Positions 16,396 through 26,139 of a DNA stretch of 64,000 nucleotides are shown here, piece by piece. The stretch is from positions 186,001 to 250,000 of the forward strand of contig NZ_BLLG01000005.1 of NCBI RefSeq assembly GCF_011766325.1. The letters run 5' to 3'. This DNA comes from Streptomyces pacificus (GTDB taxonomy: Bacteria; Actinomycetota; Actinomycetes; Streptomycetales; Streptomycetaceae). The position numbers were made by a program, and so were the translations under genes. The notes under the pieces were generated by a model. The model searched no databases, had not been told where the DNA came from, and saw nothing but the letters and a program-made list of their open reading frames with translations. Position 1 is the first letter of the stretch, and every line of letters starts with the position of its first letter.

Positions 16396-16611
16396 ATGTA
16401 CGACACGACGGACGCGGACGAGTGCACCGAACAGCTCCGCGCCGCCCTCGCCGCCCACGGCATCACACTGCCGTCTCTCGGCATCGACCTGCCGAGCTTC
16501 GAGGCCCGTGGCCCCGGCCGGCCCCTCATCGCGCTGGGCAACTGCAACCTGGCAACCGCCCGAGCGCTGGTCGCAGCCCTCCGCAAGGGGGCTGCCCGAT
16601 GCGACGGCTGA
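16396..16611 (+). CDS. Small WhiJ-cluster protein (ITLPSLGID family)
   Basis: This 71-residue protein of unknown function has a helical N-terminus (CTEQLRAALAAHG), the motif ITLPSLGID, a Pro/Gly loop and a final helix (TARALVAALRKGA). The protein at 25279-25500 in the accessory island has the same layout (AGFTLPSLGGTY, then VELGRARADVISRLAEWI), so the two are paralogues. Both sit beside an XRE regulator, which suggests that they belong to that regulatory module. GGAAGG lies 9 bases upstream of the ATG, and its end overlaps the start of the ATP-binding protein gene. Confidence 0.8.
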   Translation: MYDTTDADECTEQLRAALAAHGITLPSLGIDLPSFEARGPGRPLIALGNCNLATARALVAALRKGAARCDG

Positions 16612-17030
16612 CCCTGGAACTCCTCGCGACGCCAGAGGCCGTACCCGGCGTGCGCCGCACCGTGCGCGAGTACCTCGGCGGCGTCCCCTGCGCCGACCTC
16701 CAGCTGTGTGTGAGCGAGCTGCTCACGAACGTCATCCAGCATCTCGGGGACGGGGTGCCGGTCACGATCCGCGTCACCCGCGCCGCCGTGGGCGGTCGTA
16801 CACGGCTGGAGGTCACCGACCCGGCCCCGCGCGCCTCGCCCGTCCGGTGCCGGGCCGCTGCGGCCGACGACGAGTCCGGCCGCGGCCTCGCCCTGCTCGA
16901 TGCGGTGGCCGTGCGCTGGGGCGTTGCCGAGGGGCCCGGTACCAAGACCGTCTGGTGCGAACTGCCCGGAGAGGGCGCTGCGGGTATGCGACCGCCCGGT
17001 TCGGCTCACGAGGCGTCGACGGTCCGCTGA
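16599..17030 (+). CDS. ATP-binding protein (RsbW/SpoIIAB-like GHKL fold)
   Basis: This 143-residue single-domain protein is related to anti-sigma-factor kinases. The N-box helix is CVSELLTNVIQHL, followed by the G1 box LEVTDPAP and the G2 box ESGRGLALLDAVAVRWG. In Streptomyces such proteins are common members of WhiJ/DUF397 clusters, and their partners are mostly unknown. The ATG overlaps the stop of the preceding small gene by 13 bases, so the two are co-translated. The last 36 codons lie inside the duplicated 360-bp repeat. Confidence 0.9.
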   Translation: MRRLTLELLATPEAVPGVRRTVREYLGGVPCADLQLCVSELLTNVIQHLGDGVPVTIRVTRAAVGGRTRLEVTDPAPRASPVRCRAAAADDESGRGLALLDAVAVRWGVAEGPGTKTVWCELPGEGAAGMRPPGSAHEASTVR

Positions 17031-17281
17031 AGGCCGAGGGGAGGCCGCCCGGCAGGTGGACGGCGGCACGGGTCGGACGCCGAGCGGGTGGCCGACGGCA
17101 CGGCTGGATACCCAACGGGTGGGCGTCGGCGGCCTTCGCCTCACGGCAGCCGCCTTCACCTCACGGCGGATGGACCCGCCCGCAGGCGGCGGACCACCCC
17201 CGGTGGGCGCGTCCGTCCGCCGGGTCAGGCGCTGCTGAGCGACAGCTTCACGGCGAAGCCGAGGAACAGCACGCCCGCCGC
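16923..17281. repeat. Direct repeat copy B (functional copy)
   Basis: This is the intact counterpart of 14375-14734. It contains the 3' end of the ATP-binding protein gene, the 194-bp convergent spacer and the 3' end of the lysE-like gene. The two copies are in direct orientation and enclose 2.2 kb carrying the XRE, DUF397, small-protein and most of the ATP-binding genes. Confidence 0.85.
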
Positions 17282-17884
17282 CGACGTCGCACCGGCCGAC
17301 AGCCTCCGGCGGCGCCGGAAGGCGGCGGACAGATGGGTGCCGGTGAAGATCAGCAGGGTGAGGTAGAGGACGCTCGCCAGCTGGGCGAGAGCGCCGAGCA
17401 CGGCGAAGGACACCGCCGGATAGGCGTAGCCGGGGTCCACGAACTGCACGAAGAAGGCGATGAAGAAGAGGATCGCCTTCGGGTTGACCAGGCTGATCCC
17501 CAGGGCCCTGCGAAACGGCCGCTCACCCGCCGCCTGCGTGCCCGCCGCCTGCCCGTCCAGGGGTTCCGCCAGCTCCCGGCGCGAGCGCCACATCGACAGG
17601 GCGGCGCGCAGCATGCCGATGGCGAGCCAGGTCAGATAGCCCGCGCCCGCGAACTTCACCGCCGAGAACAGCACGGCGTTGGCCTGGAGCAGCGAGGCGA
17701 CTCCCGCGGCGGACAGCACCATCAGCACGGTGTCGCCGCACCACACACCCGCGGCGGCCCGGTATCCGGTCCGCACACCCCGGCGGGCGGCGACCGAGAG
17801 CACATAGAGCGAGTTCGGCCCCGGGAGGAGGATGATCAGGACAAGTCCCGCGAGATACGTCGGCAGATCGGTGACACCCAGCAT
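17225..17884 (-). CDS. LysE/RhtB-family amino acid exporter
   Basis: This 219-residue membrane protein has six hydrophobic segments. The family hallmark GLVLIILLPGPNSLYVLS is at the N-terminus, followed by GYRAAAGVWCGDTVLM and the conserved FRRALGISLVNPKAILFF after the cytoplasmic loop. LysE/RhtB proteins export amino acids such as lysine, leucine or homoserine; this one looks closest to LeuE-type members, but the substrate is not certain. It converges on the ATP-binding protein gene. Its last 19 codons are duplicated at about 14678-14734. Confidence 0.92.
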   Translation of the reverse strand: MLGVTDLPTYLAGLVLIILLPGPNSLYVLSVAARRGVRTGYRAAAGVWCGDTVLMVLSAAGVASLLQANAVLFSAVKFAGAGYLTWLAIGMLRAALSMWRSRRELAEPLDGQAAGTQAAGERPFRRALGISLVNPKAILFFIAFFVQFVDPGYAYPAVSFAVLGALAQLASVLYLTLLIFTGTHLSAAFRRRRRLSAGATSAAGVLFLGFAVKLSLSSA

Positions 17885-17966
17885 GAGGCGGAGTGTCGCA
17901 CACGGGTACGACTCCCCACCTCTGCGTTCCGGATGGTGGAAAGCCGGCCAGAACGCCGAAAGGTGA

Positions 17967-19547
<1,581 letters not shown>

Positions 19548-19729
19548 GCGGTGTGCCTCCCGGTACGACTACTCGCTGGTACACGACCTAGCGGCGGCCC
19601 GCGGCGGCGGGTCTGCGCGCAGCGGCGTGCCCTCGACTGAGACCTTGCTCACAGCATGCTCCTTCAGGCGCAACCCGGCACGGCTGTGAAGCATCCCTCT
19701 TCACGACACGATCCTTGGGGGGCACACCT

Positions 19730-20656
19730 ATGCACCGTACGTCCGTTCTCAGGGGACCGCTCCCGGTCCTTCTGACCCTGGCCCTGACCCTGACCGCCGG
19801 GTGCACCGGCCGGCCGGCCGACGGGGGGAGCGAGGAGCCCCCGGCCGTCCCCGCCGCTCCCGGCGGACCGTCGGCGGCTCCCCTCGCCACCGCCGCCCCG
19901 GCGGCCGACGACGCCAAGCCTCCCGCCCCCTCGACCGACGGCGCGCGGCCTTCCACTCCCGCGGCCGGCGACGCCGAGCCGCCCGACCCCTCCCCGGGGA
20001 CACCGGAGGCCAGGACGCCGGAGCCCGAGGTGCTGATGGCGGAGGGCAGTGAGAGCGAGCAGGTCCGCGAACTGCAGGCCCGGCTGCGCCAGATCGGCCA
20101 CTTCCACCGCAGCCCCACCGCGTTCTACGGCTCGATGACGGCCGGGGCGGTCAGCGGGTTCCAGCGCAAGCGGGGGCTCACCGAGACCGGTTCGGTGGAC
20201 GAGACCACCTGGCGGCGGCTGCTCGGGCTCACCCGGACGCCGACCGCCGACGAGCTGCGGCCCGCCACGACCAACGAGCTCGACGCACCCGATCCCCGGT
20301 GTCTGGAGGGGCGGGTGCTCTGCATCAGCAAGGAGAGCAGGACCCTCGCCTGGATGATCGACGGCAGGGTGGTGGCGGCGATGGACGTGCGCTTCGGCTC
20401 GGAGAACACGCCCACCCGTGAGGGAACGTTCAGTGTGGACCGGAAGGCCGAGGCCTGGGTGTCGACGCTGTACGACACGCCCATGCCGTACTCCATGTTC
20501 TTCAGCGGCGGCCAGGCGGTGCACTACTCCTCGGACTTCGCCGCACGCGGCTACGACGGGGCCTCGCACGGCTGCGTCAACGTCCGGGACAAGAAGAAGC
20601 TCGCGTCCGTGTTCGGCCAGGTGAAGGTCGGCGACAAGGTCGTCGTCCACTGGTGA
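19730..20656 (+). CDS. Lipoprotein L,D-transpeptidase with peptidoglycan-binding domain
   Basis: This 308-residue exported enzyme forms 3-3 cross-links in peptidoglycan. A lipoprotein signal peptide (LTAGC, Cys at about 25) is followed by an Ala/Pro-rich linker of about 75 residues that spans the wall. A PG_binding_1 domain comes next (SEQVRELQARLRQIGHF through GFQRKRGLTETGSVDETTW), then a YkuD catalytic domain with the signature HGCVNVRD containing the nucleophilic Cys. ATG at 19730 gives a normal signal peptide and has GGGGGG about 6 bases upstream. A perfect hairpin follows. Confidence 0.93.
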   Translation: MHRTSVLRGPLPVLLTLALTLTAGCTGRPADGGSEEPPAVPAAPGGPSAAPLATAAPAADDAKPPAPSTDGARPSTPAAGDAEPPDPSPGTPEARTPEPEVLMAEGSESEQVRELQARLRQIGHFHRSPTAFYGSMTAGAVSGFQRKRGLTETGSVDETTWRRLLGLTRTPTADELRPATTNELDAPDPRCLEGRVLCISKESRTLAWMIDGRVVAAMDVRFGSENTPTREGTFSVDRKAEAWVSTLYDTPMPYSMFFSGGQAVHYSSDFAARGYDGASHGCVNVRDKKKLASVFGQVKVGDKVVVHW

Positions 20657-20670
20657 GTGACGGGACGGCA

Positions 20671-20697
20671 CGCCCCCCGGCGGAGGGCCGGGGGGCG
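20671..20697 (+). terminator. Perfect 11-bp hairpin after the L,D-transpeptidase gene
   Basis: Arms 20671-20681 (CGCCCCCCGGC) and 20687-20697 pair exactly around GGAGG, 15 bases after the stop codon, without a U run. Confidence 0.75.
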
Positions 20698-21208
20698 CAC
20701 GGCGCGGCACGGCGCGGCGCGGTGGACGGCTCGGACGGGCGGGCGGACGGCTCGGGCCCCCGGGCGGCAGCGGAGGACCGCGGAGGGAGCAGACGACTCA
20801 GGGTGGCCGCGGCCGGCTCAGCGGGATGACGTGGGAGACGGCGGGTGAGAAGGCGCGGGCGGGATCGGGGGAACGTGTCCCGCCCGCGCCTGTGCGCTGA
20901 GCCGCGGGTACGGGGGGAACCCCGGCTCAGGCGCCGCCGATGACCAGTCGGCTCACTTACTACTGCGCCGCCCAGCCAAAAAACGTCACACCTGGCCGGA
21001 AAGTTCTCCCGGGTGAGCAAAACCGCAGGTCAAGGCGCTGCGATCGAGACATTGACGACAGCAGACGCTCCGCCTGCCGACCGGCAGAGCAGCCACCGGC
21101 CACCGGGGACGACCGACGACCGCCGGATCCGCCACCGGGCTCACCAGCCGACCACCGGCCACCGGCCACGGGCCACCGGCCACCGGGAACACCGGGAGCT
21201 CCCGGGAA
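20698..21208. other. Convergent spacer with a second hairpin
   Basis: No gene is supported between the L,D-transpeptidase and the leftward membrane protein. It begins with short GCACGGCGCG repeats. An imperfect hairpin (20894-20908 with 20920-20934, GCGCTGAGCC pairing with GGCTCAGGCGC, one bulge) is a likely terminator for leftward transcription from the sigma/membrane-protein pair. At 21155-21190 GGCCACCGGCCAC-type units repeat. Confidence 0.5.
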
Positions 21209-22249
21209 CTACAGGGCCGCCAGGGGCGCTCCCGGAGCCGCGGGCCTGGAGACGCGCCACACCTCCGTCGGCGGCGCGAAGGGCTGCTCCGCGGGAGCGG
21301 GCCGTACGGAGGCGGGGGGCAGGAACGAGGAGCGCGGGAGGCCACCCGAACCGGAGCCGTCGTCGCCGTCGTCACCGTCGCCGTCACCCTGGCCGCCGTC
21401 GTCGCCGTCCTCACCGTCCTCACCACCCTGGCCGCCGTCGTCGCCGTCACCGTCCTCACCGCCCTGGCTGCCGTCGGCGTCCCCGCCGGCAGCGGTCAGT
21501 ATCCGGTCGCAGAACTGCTGCACCCTGTCCACGCCCTGCGCCGCGGCCTCCAGTGTGCGCTTGCGCTCCTCGCCCAGCGTGCCGTTGTGGTGGTCGCGGC
21601 AGGCCTGGACCGTCCTGCCGTACCAGTCCCCGTCGCCGGTGTCCTCCGTGCGGCCGTCGTGCGGCGTGGTGGACGGCTCGCCCTGGCGGGCGCCCGCGCC
21701 GTCCCCGTCCGGGGTCCGGGTACCGTCCGGTGCCGCCGGGGCGCTCGGCGAGGAGGGAGTGCCCGCGGGCGGCGACGGCGCCTCGGGACTGCGCAGTCGA
21801 CCGACCGGGGGCTCGGTGGCGACCGGCCCGGGGGTGACGGCACCCGAGACGGACGAGGCGGGCGCCGGCTGAGTTTCGCCGAACGGGATCGGCAGCAACC
21901 CGGTCCCCGCGGCGACGGCCACGCCTCCCGCCGCCAGTCCGGCCAGCGAGGCCGCCAGTCCCCAGTGCACCGAACGGGCCCAGGAGACCGGCCCGGCCTG
22001 CGGTGTCAGCCGCACCGTCGGCAGCAGTTCCGCCGCACCGCCGTCACGCGCCTGGCGGAACGCGGCGAGCGCGGCCTCCTCGCCTCCCAGCGGCTCGGTC
22101 ACCGGACCTCGGGCGGCTGCCTCGTCGAGCAGCCCCGCCAGCAGAAGGGCCTGGTGACGCGCGTCAACGCCGACGGGTTCGAGGGGCTCCCCGCGGAGCA
22201 ACCGCTCCGCGGACTCCTGGTCGAGCCACGTGTCACGCTCGTCGGCCAT
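21209..22249 (-). CDS. Sigma-factor-coupled membrane protein with Gly/Asp repeat region
   Basis: This 346-residue protein has a cytoplasmic N-terminus of about 95 residues (MADERDTWLDQESAERLLRG), one membrane segment (about 101-127) and an extracytoplasmic Pro/Ser-rich linker. A small domain contains two cysteines (VQACRDHHNG, VQQFCDRIL), and a low-complexity Gly-Asp-Glu-Gln tract follows (about residues 258-302, DNA 21345-21476). Start and stop overlap by one base with the upstream sigma factor gene (TGATG). By position it is a candidate anti-sigma or sigma-regulating protein, although no zinc anti-sigma motif (H-x3-C-x2-C) is present. The acidic tract is a candidate Ca-binding or spacer region. 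Confidence 0.85.
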   Translation of the reverse strand: MADERDTWLDQESAERLLRGEPLEPVGVDARHQALLLAGLLDEAAARGPVTEPLGGEEAALAAFRQARDGGAAELLPTVRLTPQAGPVSWARSVHWGLAASLAGLAAGGVAVAAGTGLLPIPFGETQPAPASSVSGAVTPGPVATEPPVGRLRSPEAPSPPAGTPSSPSAPAAPDGTRTPDGDGAGARQGEPSTTPHDGRTEDTGDGDWYGRTVQACRDHHNGTLGEERKRTLEAAAQGVDRVQQFCDRILTAAGGDADGSQGGEDGDGDDGGQGGEDGEDGDDGGQGDGDGDDGDDGSGSGGLPRSSFLPPASVRPAPAEQPFAPPTEVWRVSRPAAPGAPLAAL

Positions 22250-23001
22250 CACATGTCCTTCTGCGTCCGCAGACGCGGATGCGTCACACCGGTGGAGCGG
22301 GCCGCGCCGGGCCGCACCGCGTGCGGCGCCGGCATCGCACCGAGTTCCTTCCCGCCCCCGGGGGCTCCAGGTGCCCCCTCCTGCTCCGCCCCCAGGAGCT
22401 CCGCGAGGCGCTTCAGACCGCGGTGGGCCGCGGTGCGCACCGCGCCGGGCCGCTTGCCCAGGGTCTTCGCCGCGCTCTTCGCGTCCAGGCCGACGACCAC
22501 GCGCAGTACCACCGCCTCCGCCTGGTCCTGGGGGAGCTGGGCGATCAGGGCCATGGCACGGCCGGTCGCCAGGGCCTCCATGGCCTCTCCCGCGGTGTCG
22601 GACTCGGCGGCCCTCCCGCTCAGTGCGGTCTCGTCCCCGCCGACCGCCGGGCGCCTGCCGCGCATCCGGATGTGGTCGAGGGCCCGGTTGCGCGCGATGC
22701 GTGCGGCCCAGCCGCGGAAGCGGTCGGCGTCGCCGCTGAACCGGTCCAGGTCCCGGGCGATCTGCAGCCAGGTCTCGGACGCCACGTCCTCGGCCTCCGC
22801 CTCGCCGACCAGCGTCCTGATGTATCCGAGCAGCCGCGGGTGAACGGCGCGGTAGACGGTCCGGAAGGCGTCCTCGTCCCCGTCCTGCGCCGCGCGCACC
22901 GCGGCGGTCAGCTCCGCGTCGTCCCCCAGCACTCCCACTACCCGTTCGTCGTCGCGGCTGGTCGTCACCGCCGCACGGCCCAGCGCGCAGCGCCACGCTA
23001 C
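22249..23001 (-). CDS. ECF-type RNA polymerase sigma factor
   Basis: This 250-residue sigma factor has region 2 at about 25-95 (AFRTVYRAVHPRLLGYIRTL, VASETWLQIARDL, RGWAARIARNRALDHIRM) and region 4 at about 135-195 (LPQDQAEAVVLRVVVGLDAK, then a helix-turn-helix ending AVRTAAHRGLKRL). GTG at 23001 is chosen because GGGGGAGGA stands 6 bases upstream; the GTG at 23025 gives eight more residues but has no good site. It is translationally coupled to the downstream membrane protein, which may control it. The C-terminal 50 residues are an unusual Gly/Pro/His tail. Confidence 0.92.
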   Translation of the reverse strand, partial: VAWRCALGRAAVTTSRDDERVVGVLGDDAELTAAVRAAQDGDEDAFRTVYRAVHPRLLGYIRTLVGEAEAEDVASETWLQIARDLDRFSGDADRFRGWAARIARNRALDHIRMRGRRPAVGGDETALSGRAAESDTAGEAMEALATGRAMALIAQLPQDQAEAVVLRVVVGLDAKSAAKTLGKRPGAVRTAAHRGLKRLAELLGAEQEGAPGAPGGGKELGAMPAPHAVRPGAARSTGVTHPRLRTQKDM

Positions 23002-23404
23002 GTCCTCCCCCGGGGCCGCGTCCACGCCTTAGTACAACTTGCAACATTGTGCGGTGGAGGGCGGGGTGTGACAGAAAACGCACCCACGGCGCTGAGTGGA
23101 GTACAGGGCCGCGCCGCGGCCCTCGCGGACGACGACCGGGGCCTCTCCTGTGGGGGGTGGCGGCCTCGGTCGTCTTTCCTTCTCCTGGCCCTCTGACCAG
23201 GCATTTTCCAGAGGGTGGGGCGCCTGCGTGACCAACGGCGTGACCAACACGTCCAGCGGTTCACCCGCTCCTCCCCAGGCCAATGCGCTGCGCCGTCGCG
23301 GAGGCGAGCTTCCGCGCCCCCTCGACTCGACGCTTCCCGTACTGAGCCATTGTGACCATCCCCTCGTAGCGTGGAGCCCGTGATTGCAGGGGAAGTTGGG
23401 ATTC
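23002..23404. other. Left border region of the accessory island
   Basis: No gene is supported. The sigma factor promoter should lie at the left side (AT-rich TTGCAAGTTGTACTAAGG on the minus strand, about 23028-23045). At 23228-23248 the sequence GTGACCAAC occurs twice, 3 bp apart. The same doublet with 2-bp spacing occurs at 28742-28761, at the other side of the island. Transposase remains begin at 23405. Confidence 0.5.
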
Positions 23405-23482
23405 ATGGGGTCCAAGAAGAAGCCGCCGTACGACGCCGAGTTCCGTGAGCGCGCCGTGCGCATCGTGGTCGAGACCGGCAAT
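23405..23482 (+). pseudogene. IS3-family transposase OrfA fragment
   Basis: After a ribosome site (AGGGGAAG), the first 26 codons (MGSKKKPPYDAEFRERAVRI, then VVETGN) match the start of IS3-family OrfA proteins, which continue with a helix-turn-helix of about 60 more residues. Here the match stops at 23482 and unrelated sequence follows, so only the head of the element is left. Confidence 0.8.
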
Positions 23483-23906
23483 AGGTGGGTTGACCTGCGG
23501 GGTTGCCTGATTTCACGCCGTGGGGGCGTCTCACCCAAGGCTGACAGAGAGGGCAGGCCGTCCAGGGCGTGGGTACCGCCCAGCGGGCGGGCCTGGGTGA
23601 ACGTCAGCTCGGCCGGCCCCGTCAACGCGGCGGCGCGGGCCGGGTCCACGGGCCGCGGACACACTGTTCGCCCACCTTGCGGACATCCGTCGGGCGTGGG
23701 CCGCCTGCCCGCTCGACCTGATAGAGCGCCGGGCCTTGTTCCTCCGGTTCGCCCTCGACTGGCCGGATGCCGTGATCGCGGCCCGCGACTCCGTGACCGA
23801 CCGGGCGGTGCGTTACCGGCTCGAACGCGGTGTTGGCAAGCTTGCTGCCTGGCTGAACGGCCGGACCTATGTGGATGGGTACGACGACATCGACCACGCA
23901 GCATGA
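23483..23906. pseudogene. Patchwork of unidentified gene remnants
   Basis: Two coding-like fragments can be seen, neither with a start. On the minus strand, about 23490-23650, a frame reads ALTGPAELTFTQARPLGGTH and onward with natural-looking composition before running into the IS remnant. On the plus strand a frame ending at the TGA at 23904 reads FAHLADIRRAWAACPLDLIE and on to the tail YVDGYDDIDHAA. It looks like the C-terminal 80 residues of a small helical protein cut off at its 5' side. I recognise neither. Confidence 0.4.
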
Positions 23907-23910
23907 GCAT

Positions 23911-23941
23911 GGCCCTGCTCCGAGGGCATCGGAGCAGGGCC
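23911..23941. terminator. Perfect 13-bp bidirectional hairpin
   Basis: Arms 23911-23923 (GGCCCTGCTCCGA) and 23929-23941 pair exactly around GGGCA. It lies 4 bases past the stop of the rightward remnant and 19 bases before the 3' end of the leftward XRE/TPR gene, so it can serve both strands. Confidence 0.85.
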
Positions 23942-23959
23942 TCTCAGCGTAAGAGTGCG

Positions 23960-25138
23960 CTAGGCGGTTAACCCGGTGCGCTTGGCCATGGCCAGCAGTT
24001 CCGGGCGACTGCGCTGGTGCATGATGAACAGCACTCGGAGAACCTCGCGGCTCATCGGGTGAATCTCCGCCATCTGCGGCGCAACCTGGAATGCGAGCTT
24101 CAGCGCGTCCTCCGCCCCCTGCAAGTCCTTCGTCGCGAGCCGTGCGCGGGCCAGGTCGATGTAGAAGCGACCGACCCGGTTTGGCTTCAGGCCAGCGGGT
24201 GGCTGCCCTACCATCGGGTCGGCCATTTCCACAGCCTTGTCCGGCTGACTCAGTTCGATTCGCGCAGCCAGCTCGTAGAGAGCTGTGTTGCCCTCACCGA
24301 ACGTCAGGTTGTGCACGAGCCCGTCTTGGGGGAGCTGAGAGGCCAGTCGCTTCGCGTGGCGAAGATGTGCCTCGGTGGCGTTCTTGTCCTCGTGGCGCGA
24401 CGCCAGGACTACCCCTCGCAGGTGAAGAGATCCGAGCACGATGACGGCCTCTGGGCCGTTGGAGCGAGAGCCCTCGAACTGGCTGATCGCACGCTCGACG
24501 ATCGCCAGGCCATCGTCGTACGCGCCGGCCGACTGATACGTACCCGCCTCGTTCCAGGCAGCCGCAGCCTCAGCGGCCGGATTCCAAGTTCGCTGTGCCG
24601 CCCACTGCTGGCGAGACACGATCATGTCGGCGAGGTCTGGCTGCGCGAGGCGATGCGCCACCGCGTAGGCACAGCCGTACAGGTCGGAGACCTGACTCCA
24701 CGCCACAGAATCGCCGCCAGCGTCGAAGGCTGTCGCGGTGGCCTGACCTAGGAGCTTCGGCAGTTTCCGGAGGAGTTCCAGATACTGCGTCTCCGCCCGC
24801 AGCGTGGCTGCCCTTTCGAGTCCCCTCGCCAGCTCGTCGCGCGGCGGAGTGTCCTCCTTCGGCAACGTGTGCCGCCGAACGGCCCCTCGCAAGTCGTTGA
24901 GTAGATCTGCCTGCTCTGACGGGTCGGTGAAGGGCTGTCCATTGATGCGCGCGGTGGTGACGCGAAGCGCCTTGGCCGCAGCCGCAACAACGGGCGGCGT
25001 GGCCGGGCGAAGGCCGGTCTCGATCTTGCTCAGGTAGGAGACCGTGATCCTCATTTCGCGCGCGAGCTTGGCTTGGCCAATACCGCGCGCCTTGCGCAAA
25101 ACCGCGATGTTCTCACCGGCGGCGGGCGTGCTCTCCAT
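23960..25138 (-). CDS. XRE-family regulator with TPR-like helical domain
   Basis: This 392-residue regulator begins with a helix-turn-helix (about 7-60: ENIAVLRKARGIGQAKLARE, VSYLSKIETGLRPATPPVVA). The remaining 320 residues are helical repeats of TPR type (AAAWNEAGTYQSAGAYDDGL, ARARLATKDLQGAEDALKLA). Such HTH-TPR regulators in Streptomyces often respond to small peptides or metabolites. The ATG at 25138 is used because the longer frame to 25183 adds only a hydrophobic stretch inside the promoter. It is transcribed away from the run of small genes and the peptide/methyltransferase pair and is the obvious candidate to regulate them. Base composition is lower in GC than the backbone genes. Confidence 0.9.
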   Translation of the reverse strand: MESTPAAGENIAVLRKARGIGQAKLAREMRITVSYLSKIETGLRPATPPVVAAAAKALRVTTARINGQPFTDPSEQADLLNDLRGAVRRHTLPKEDTPPRDELARGLERAATLRAETQYLELLRKLPKLLGQATATAFDAGGDSVAWSQVSDLYGCAYAVAHRLAQPDLADMIVSRQQWAAQRTWNPAAEAAAAWNEAGTYQSAGAYDDGLAIVERAISQFEGSRSNGPEAVIVLGSLHLRGVVLASRHEDKNATEAHLRHAKRLASQLPQDGLVHNLTFGEGNTALYELAARIELSQPDKAVEMADPMVGQPPAGLKPNRVGRFYIDLARARLATKDLQGAEDALKLAFQVAPQMAEIHPMSREVLRVLFIMHQRSRPELLAMAKRTGLTA

Positions 25139-25173
25139 GGACTCACTCTTCCACGTCAAAGGGACGCACAGTG

Positions 25174-25188
25174 TCAAGTGCACCTTGA
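25174..25188. promoter_or_regulatory. Inverted repeat TCAAG-TGCAC-CTTGA in divergent promoter
   Basis: A 5-bp inverted repeat with a 5-bp centre lies between the XRE/TPR gene and the rightward small-gene run. It overlaps a minus-strand TTGACA (25172-25177) that would be a -35 box for the regulator. This fits autoregulation and is an inference. Confidence 0.4.
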
Positions 25189-25278
25189 AGGGGTGCCGTT
25201 GTGCAAGATTGGTATGAACTGATCCTGGTCTCCGGTAGTTGGCTAGTCACAGACAGCGAGCCGATGAGGGAGGTCTCC

Positions 25279-25500
25279 GTGGGACAGGCCATCTCGGAGA
25301 GAACGTCGAAGTTTAAGTCGGAGCTCGACGCAGGCCAGGATGCGGCCGACCGCCTGGCAAAGGCACTGAGGGACGCGGGTTTCACGCTTCCCAGCCTCGG
25401 CGGAACGTACCCCGTGCAAGGTACGCCGATGGTGGAACTCGGTCGCGCTCGGGCGGACGTGATCTCCAGGCTGGCCGAATGGATCGAGGAGCGGGCGTGA
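25279..25500 (+). CDS. Small protein, paralogue of the WhiJ-cluster small protein
   Basis: This 73-residue protein of unknown function has a helical head (SELDAGQDAADRLAKALRDA), the motif FTLPSLGGTY, then VELGRARADVISRLAEWI. It shares motif order and length with the protein at 16396-16611. GTG at 25279 has GGGAGG 5 bases upstream; longer frames to 25201 lack a site. It is the first gene of a rightward run in which the next two starts overlap the preceding stops. Confidence 0.75.
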   Translation: MGQAISERTSKFKSELDAGQDAADRLAKALRDAGFTLPSLGGTYPVQGTPMVELGRARADVISRLAEWIEERA

Positions 25501-25715
25501 CGTGGGCGGCTGGCATGCGGCCCGCGCAGGCGGTGGCCCCCAAGGAGGCAGCGCCGCCGCGCATGTGGCTGCGGGTCTACCGGAGGGGCCCGAGCGGCGA
25601 CTGCCAGGAGATCCTGCCGCGTAAGGAGGTGGCCGACGCGCTGGACACCAGCGCGGTAACGAGTCCGGTGTCGTACCCGCCCTGCCAGTGTCGGCTCCAT
25701 CGGCGGCCCGCCTAG
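25497..25715 (+). CDS. Small hypothetical protein
   Basis: This 72-residue protein has its GTG start overlapping the previous stop (GTGA). The middle reads MWLRVYRRGPSGDCQEILPR, followed by KEVADALD and a Cys-containing tail (PPCQCRLH). I do not recognise the family. Coupled translation with the genes on both sides and natural codon use support it as real. Confidence 0.6.
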   Translation: MTWAAGMRPAQAVAPKEAAPPRMWLRVYRRGPSGDCQEILPRKEVADALDTSAVTSPVSYPPCQCRLHRRPA

Positions 25716-25981
25716 TGAGTGGAGCCACGGTCTATCCGGAGACAAGTCGCCCTGCTACGTCCCGCCCCGGTGACGGCGGGGAGTGGCTGGACGGAATGTG
25801 CCGGCTCTATTGCCGCCGCAGCGGCATCCCCGTCATCTGGATCGGCCCCGCCCAGTTCGAGGGGATGAGTGCTCCCATGTTTGGGTGCGCGAACTGCATC
25901 GCCGAGCTGGAGCACATGATCGGGCAACACTTCGTCCGCAAGGACGCCCCCCAGACCCCCGCCTCCACGAGATGGCTCTGA
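25715..25981 (+). CDS. Small Cys-rich hypothetical protein (possible zinc ribbon)
   Basis: This 88-residue protein has its GTG start sharing one base with the preceding TAG. Two Cys pairs, MCRLYCRR and GCANCIAEL, are about 30 residues apart, the spacing of a small zinc-binding fold. The segment between them (PVIWIGPAQFEG) is hydrophobic. Function is unknown. It ends 158 bp before the peptide gene. Confidence 0.6.
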   Translation: MSGATVYPETSRPATSRPGDGGEWLDGMCRLYCRRSGIPVIWIGPAQFEGMSAPMFGCANCIAELEHMIGQHFVRKDAPQTPASTRWL

Positions 25982-26139
25982 CCATCGGGGCTCCCCCGCC
26001 CAGGTATGCGGCCTCGTGGAGGCGGGTCGAGCCCTCGCCCCAGCCGCTTCGCCAGCCCCGAAGAATGACAGGTCGGCGGCTGGGACGGGTTGGCAAACGA
26101 ACAAGACACAGTGCAACTCCCGTTAGAGAGGGGAACGCA

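Noticed and set aside
23405..23482. Intact insertion sequence
   Set aside because: Only about 26 codons of OrfA remain, with no OrfB and no terminal inverted repeats.
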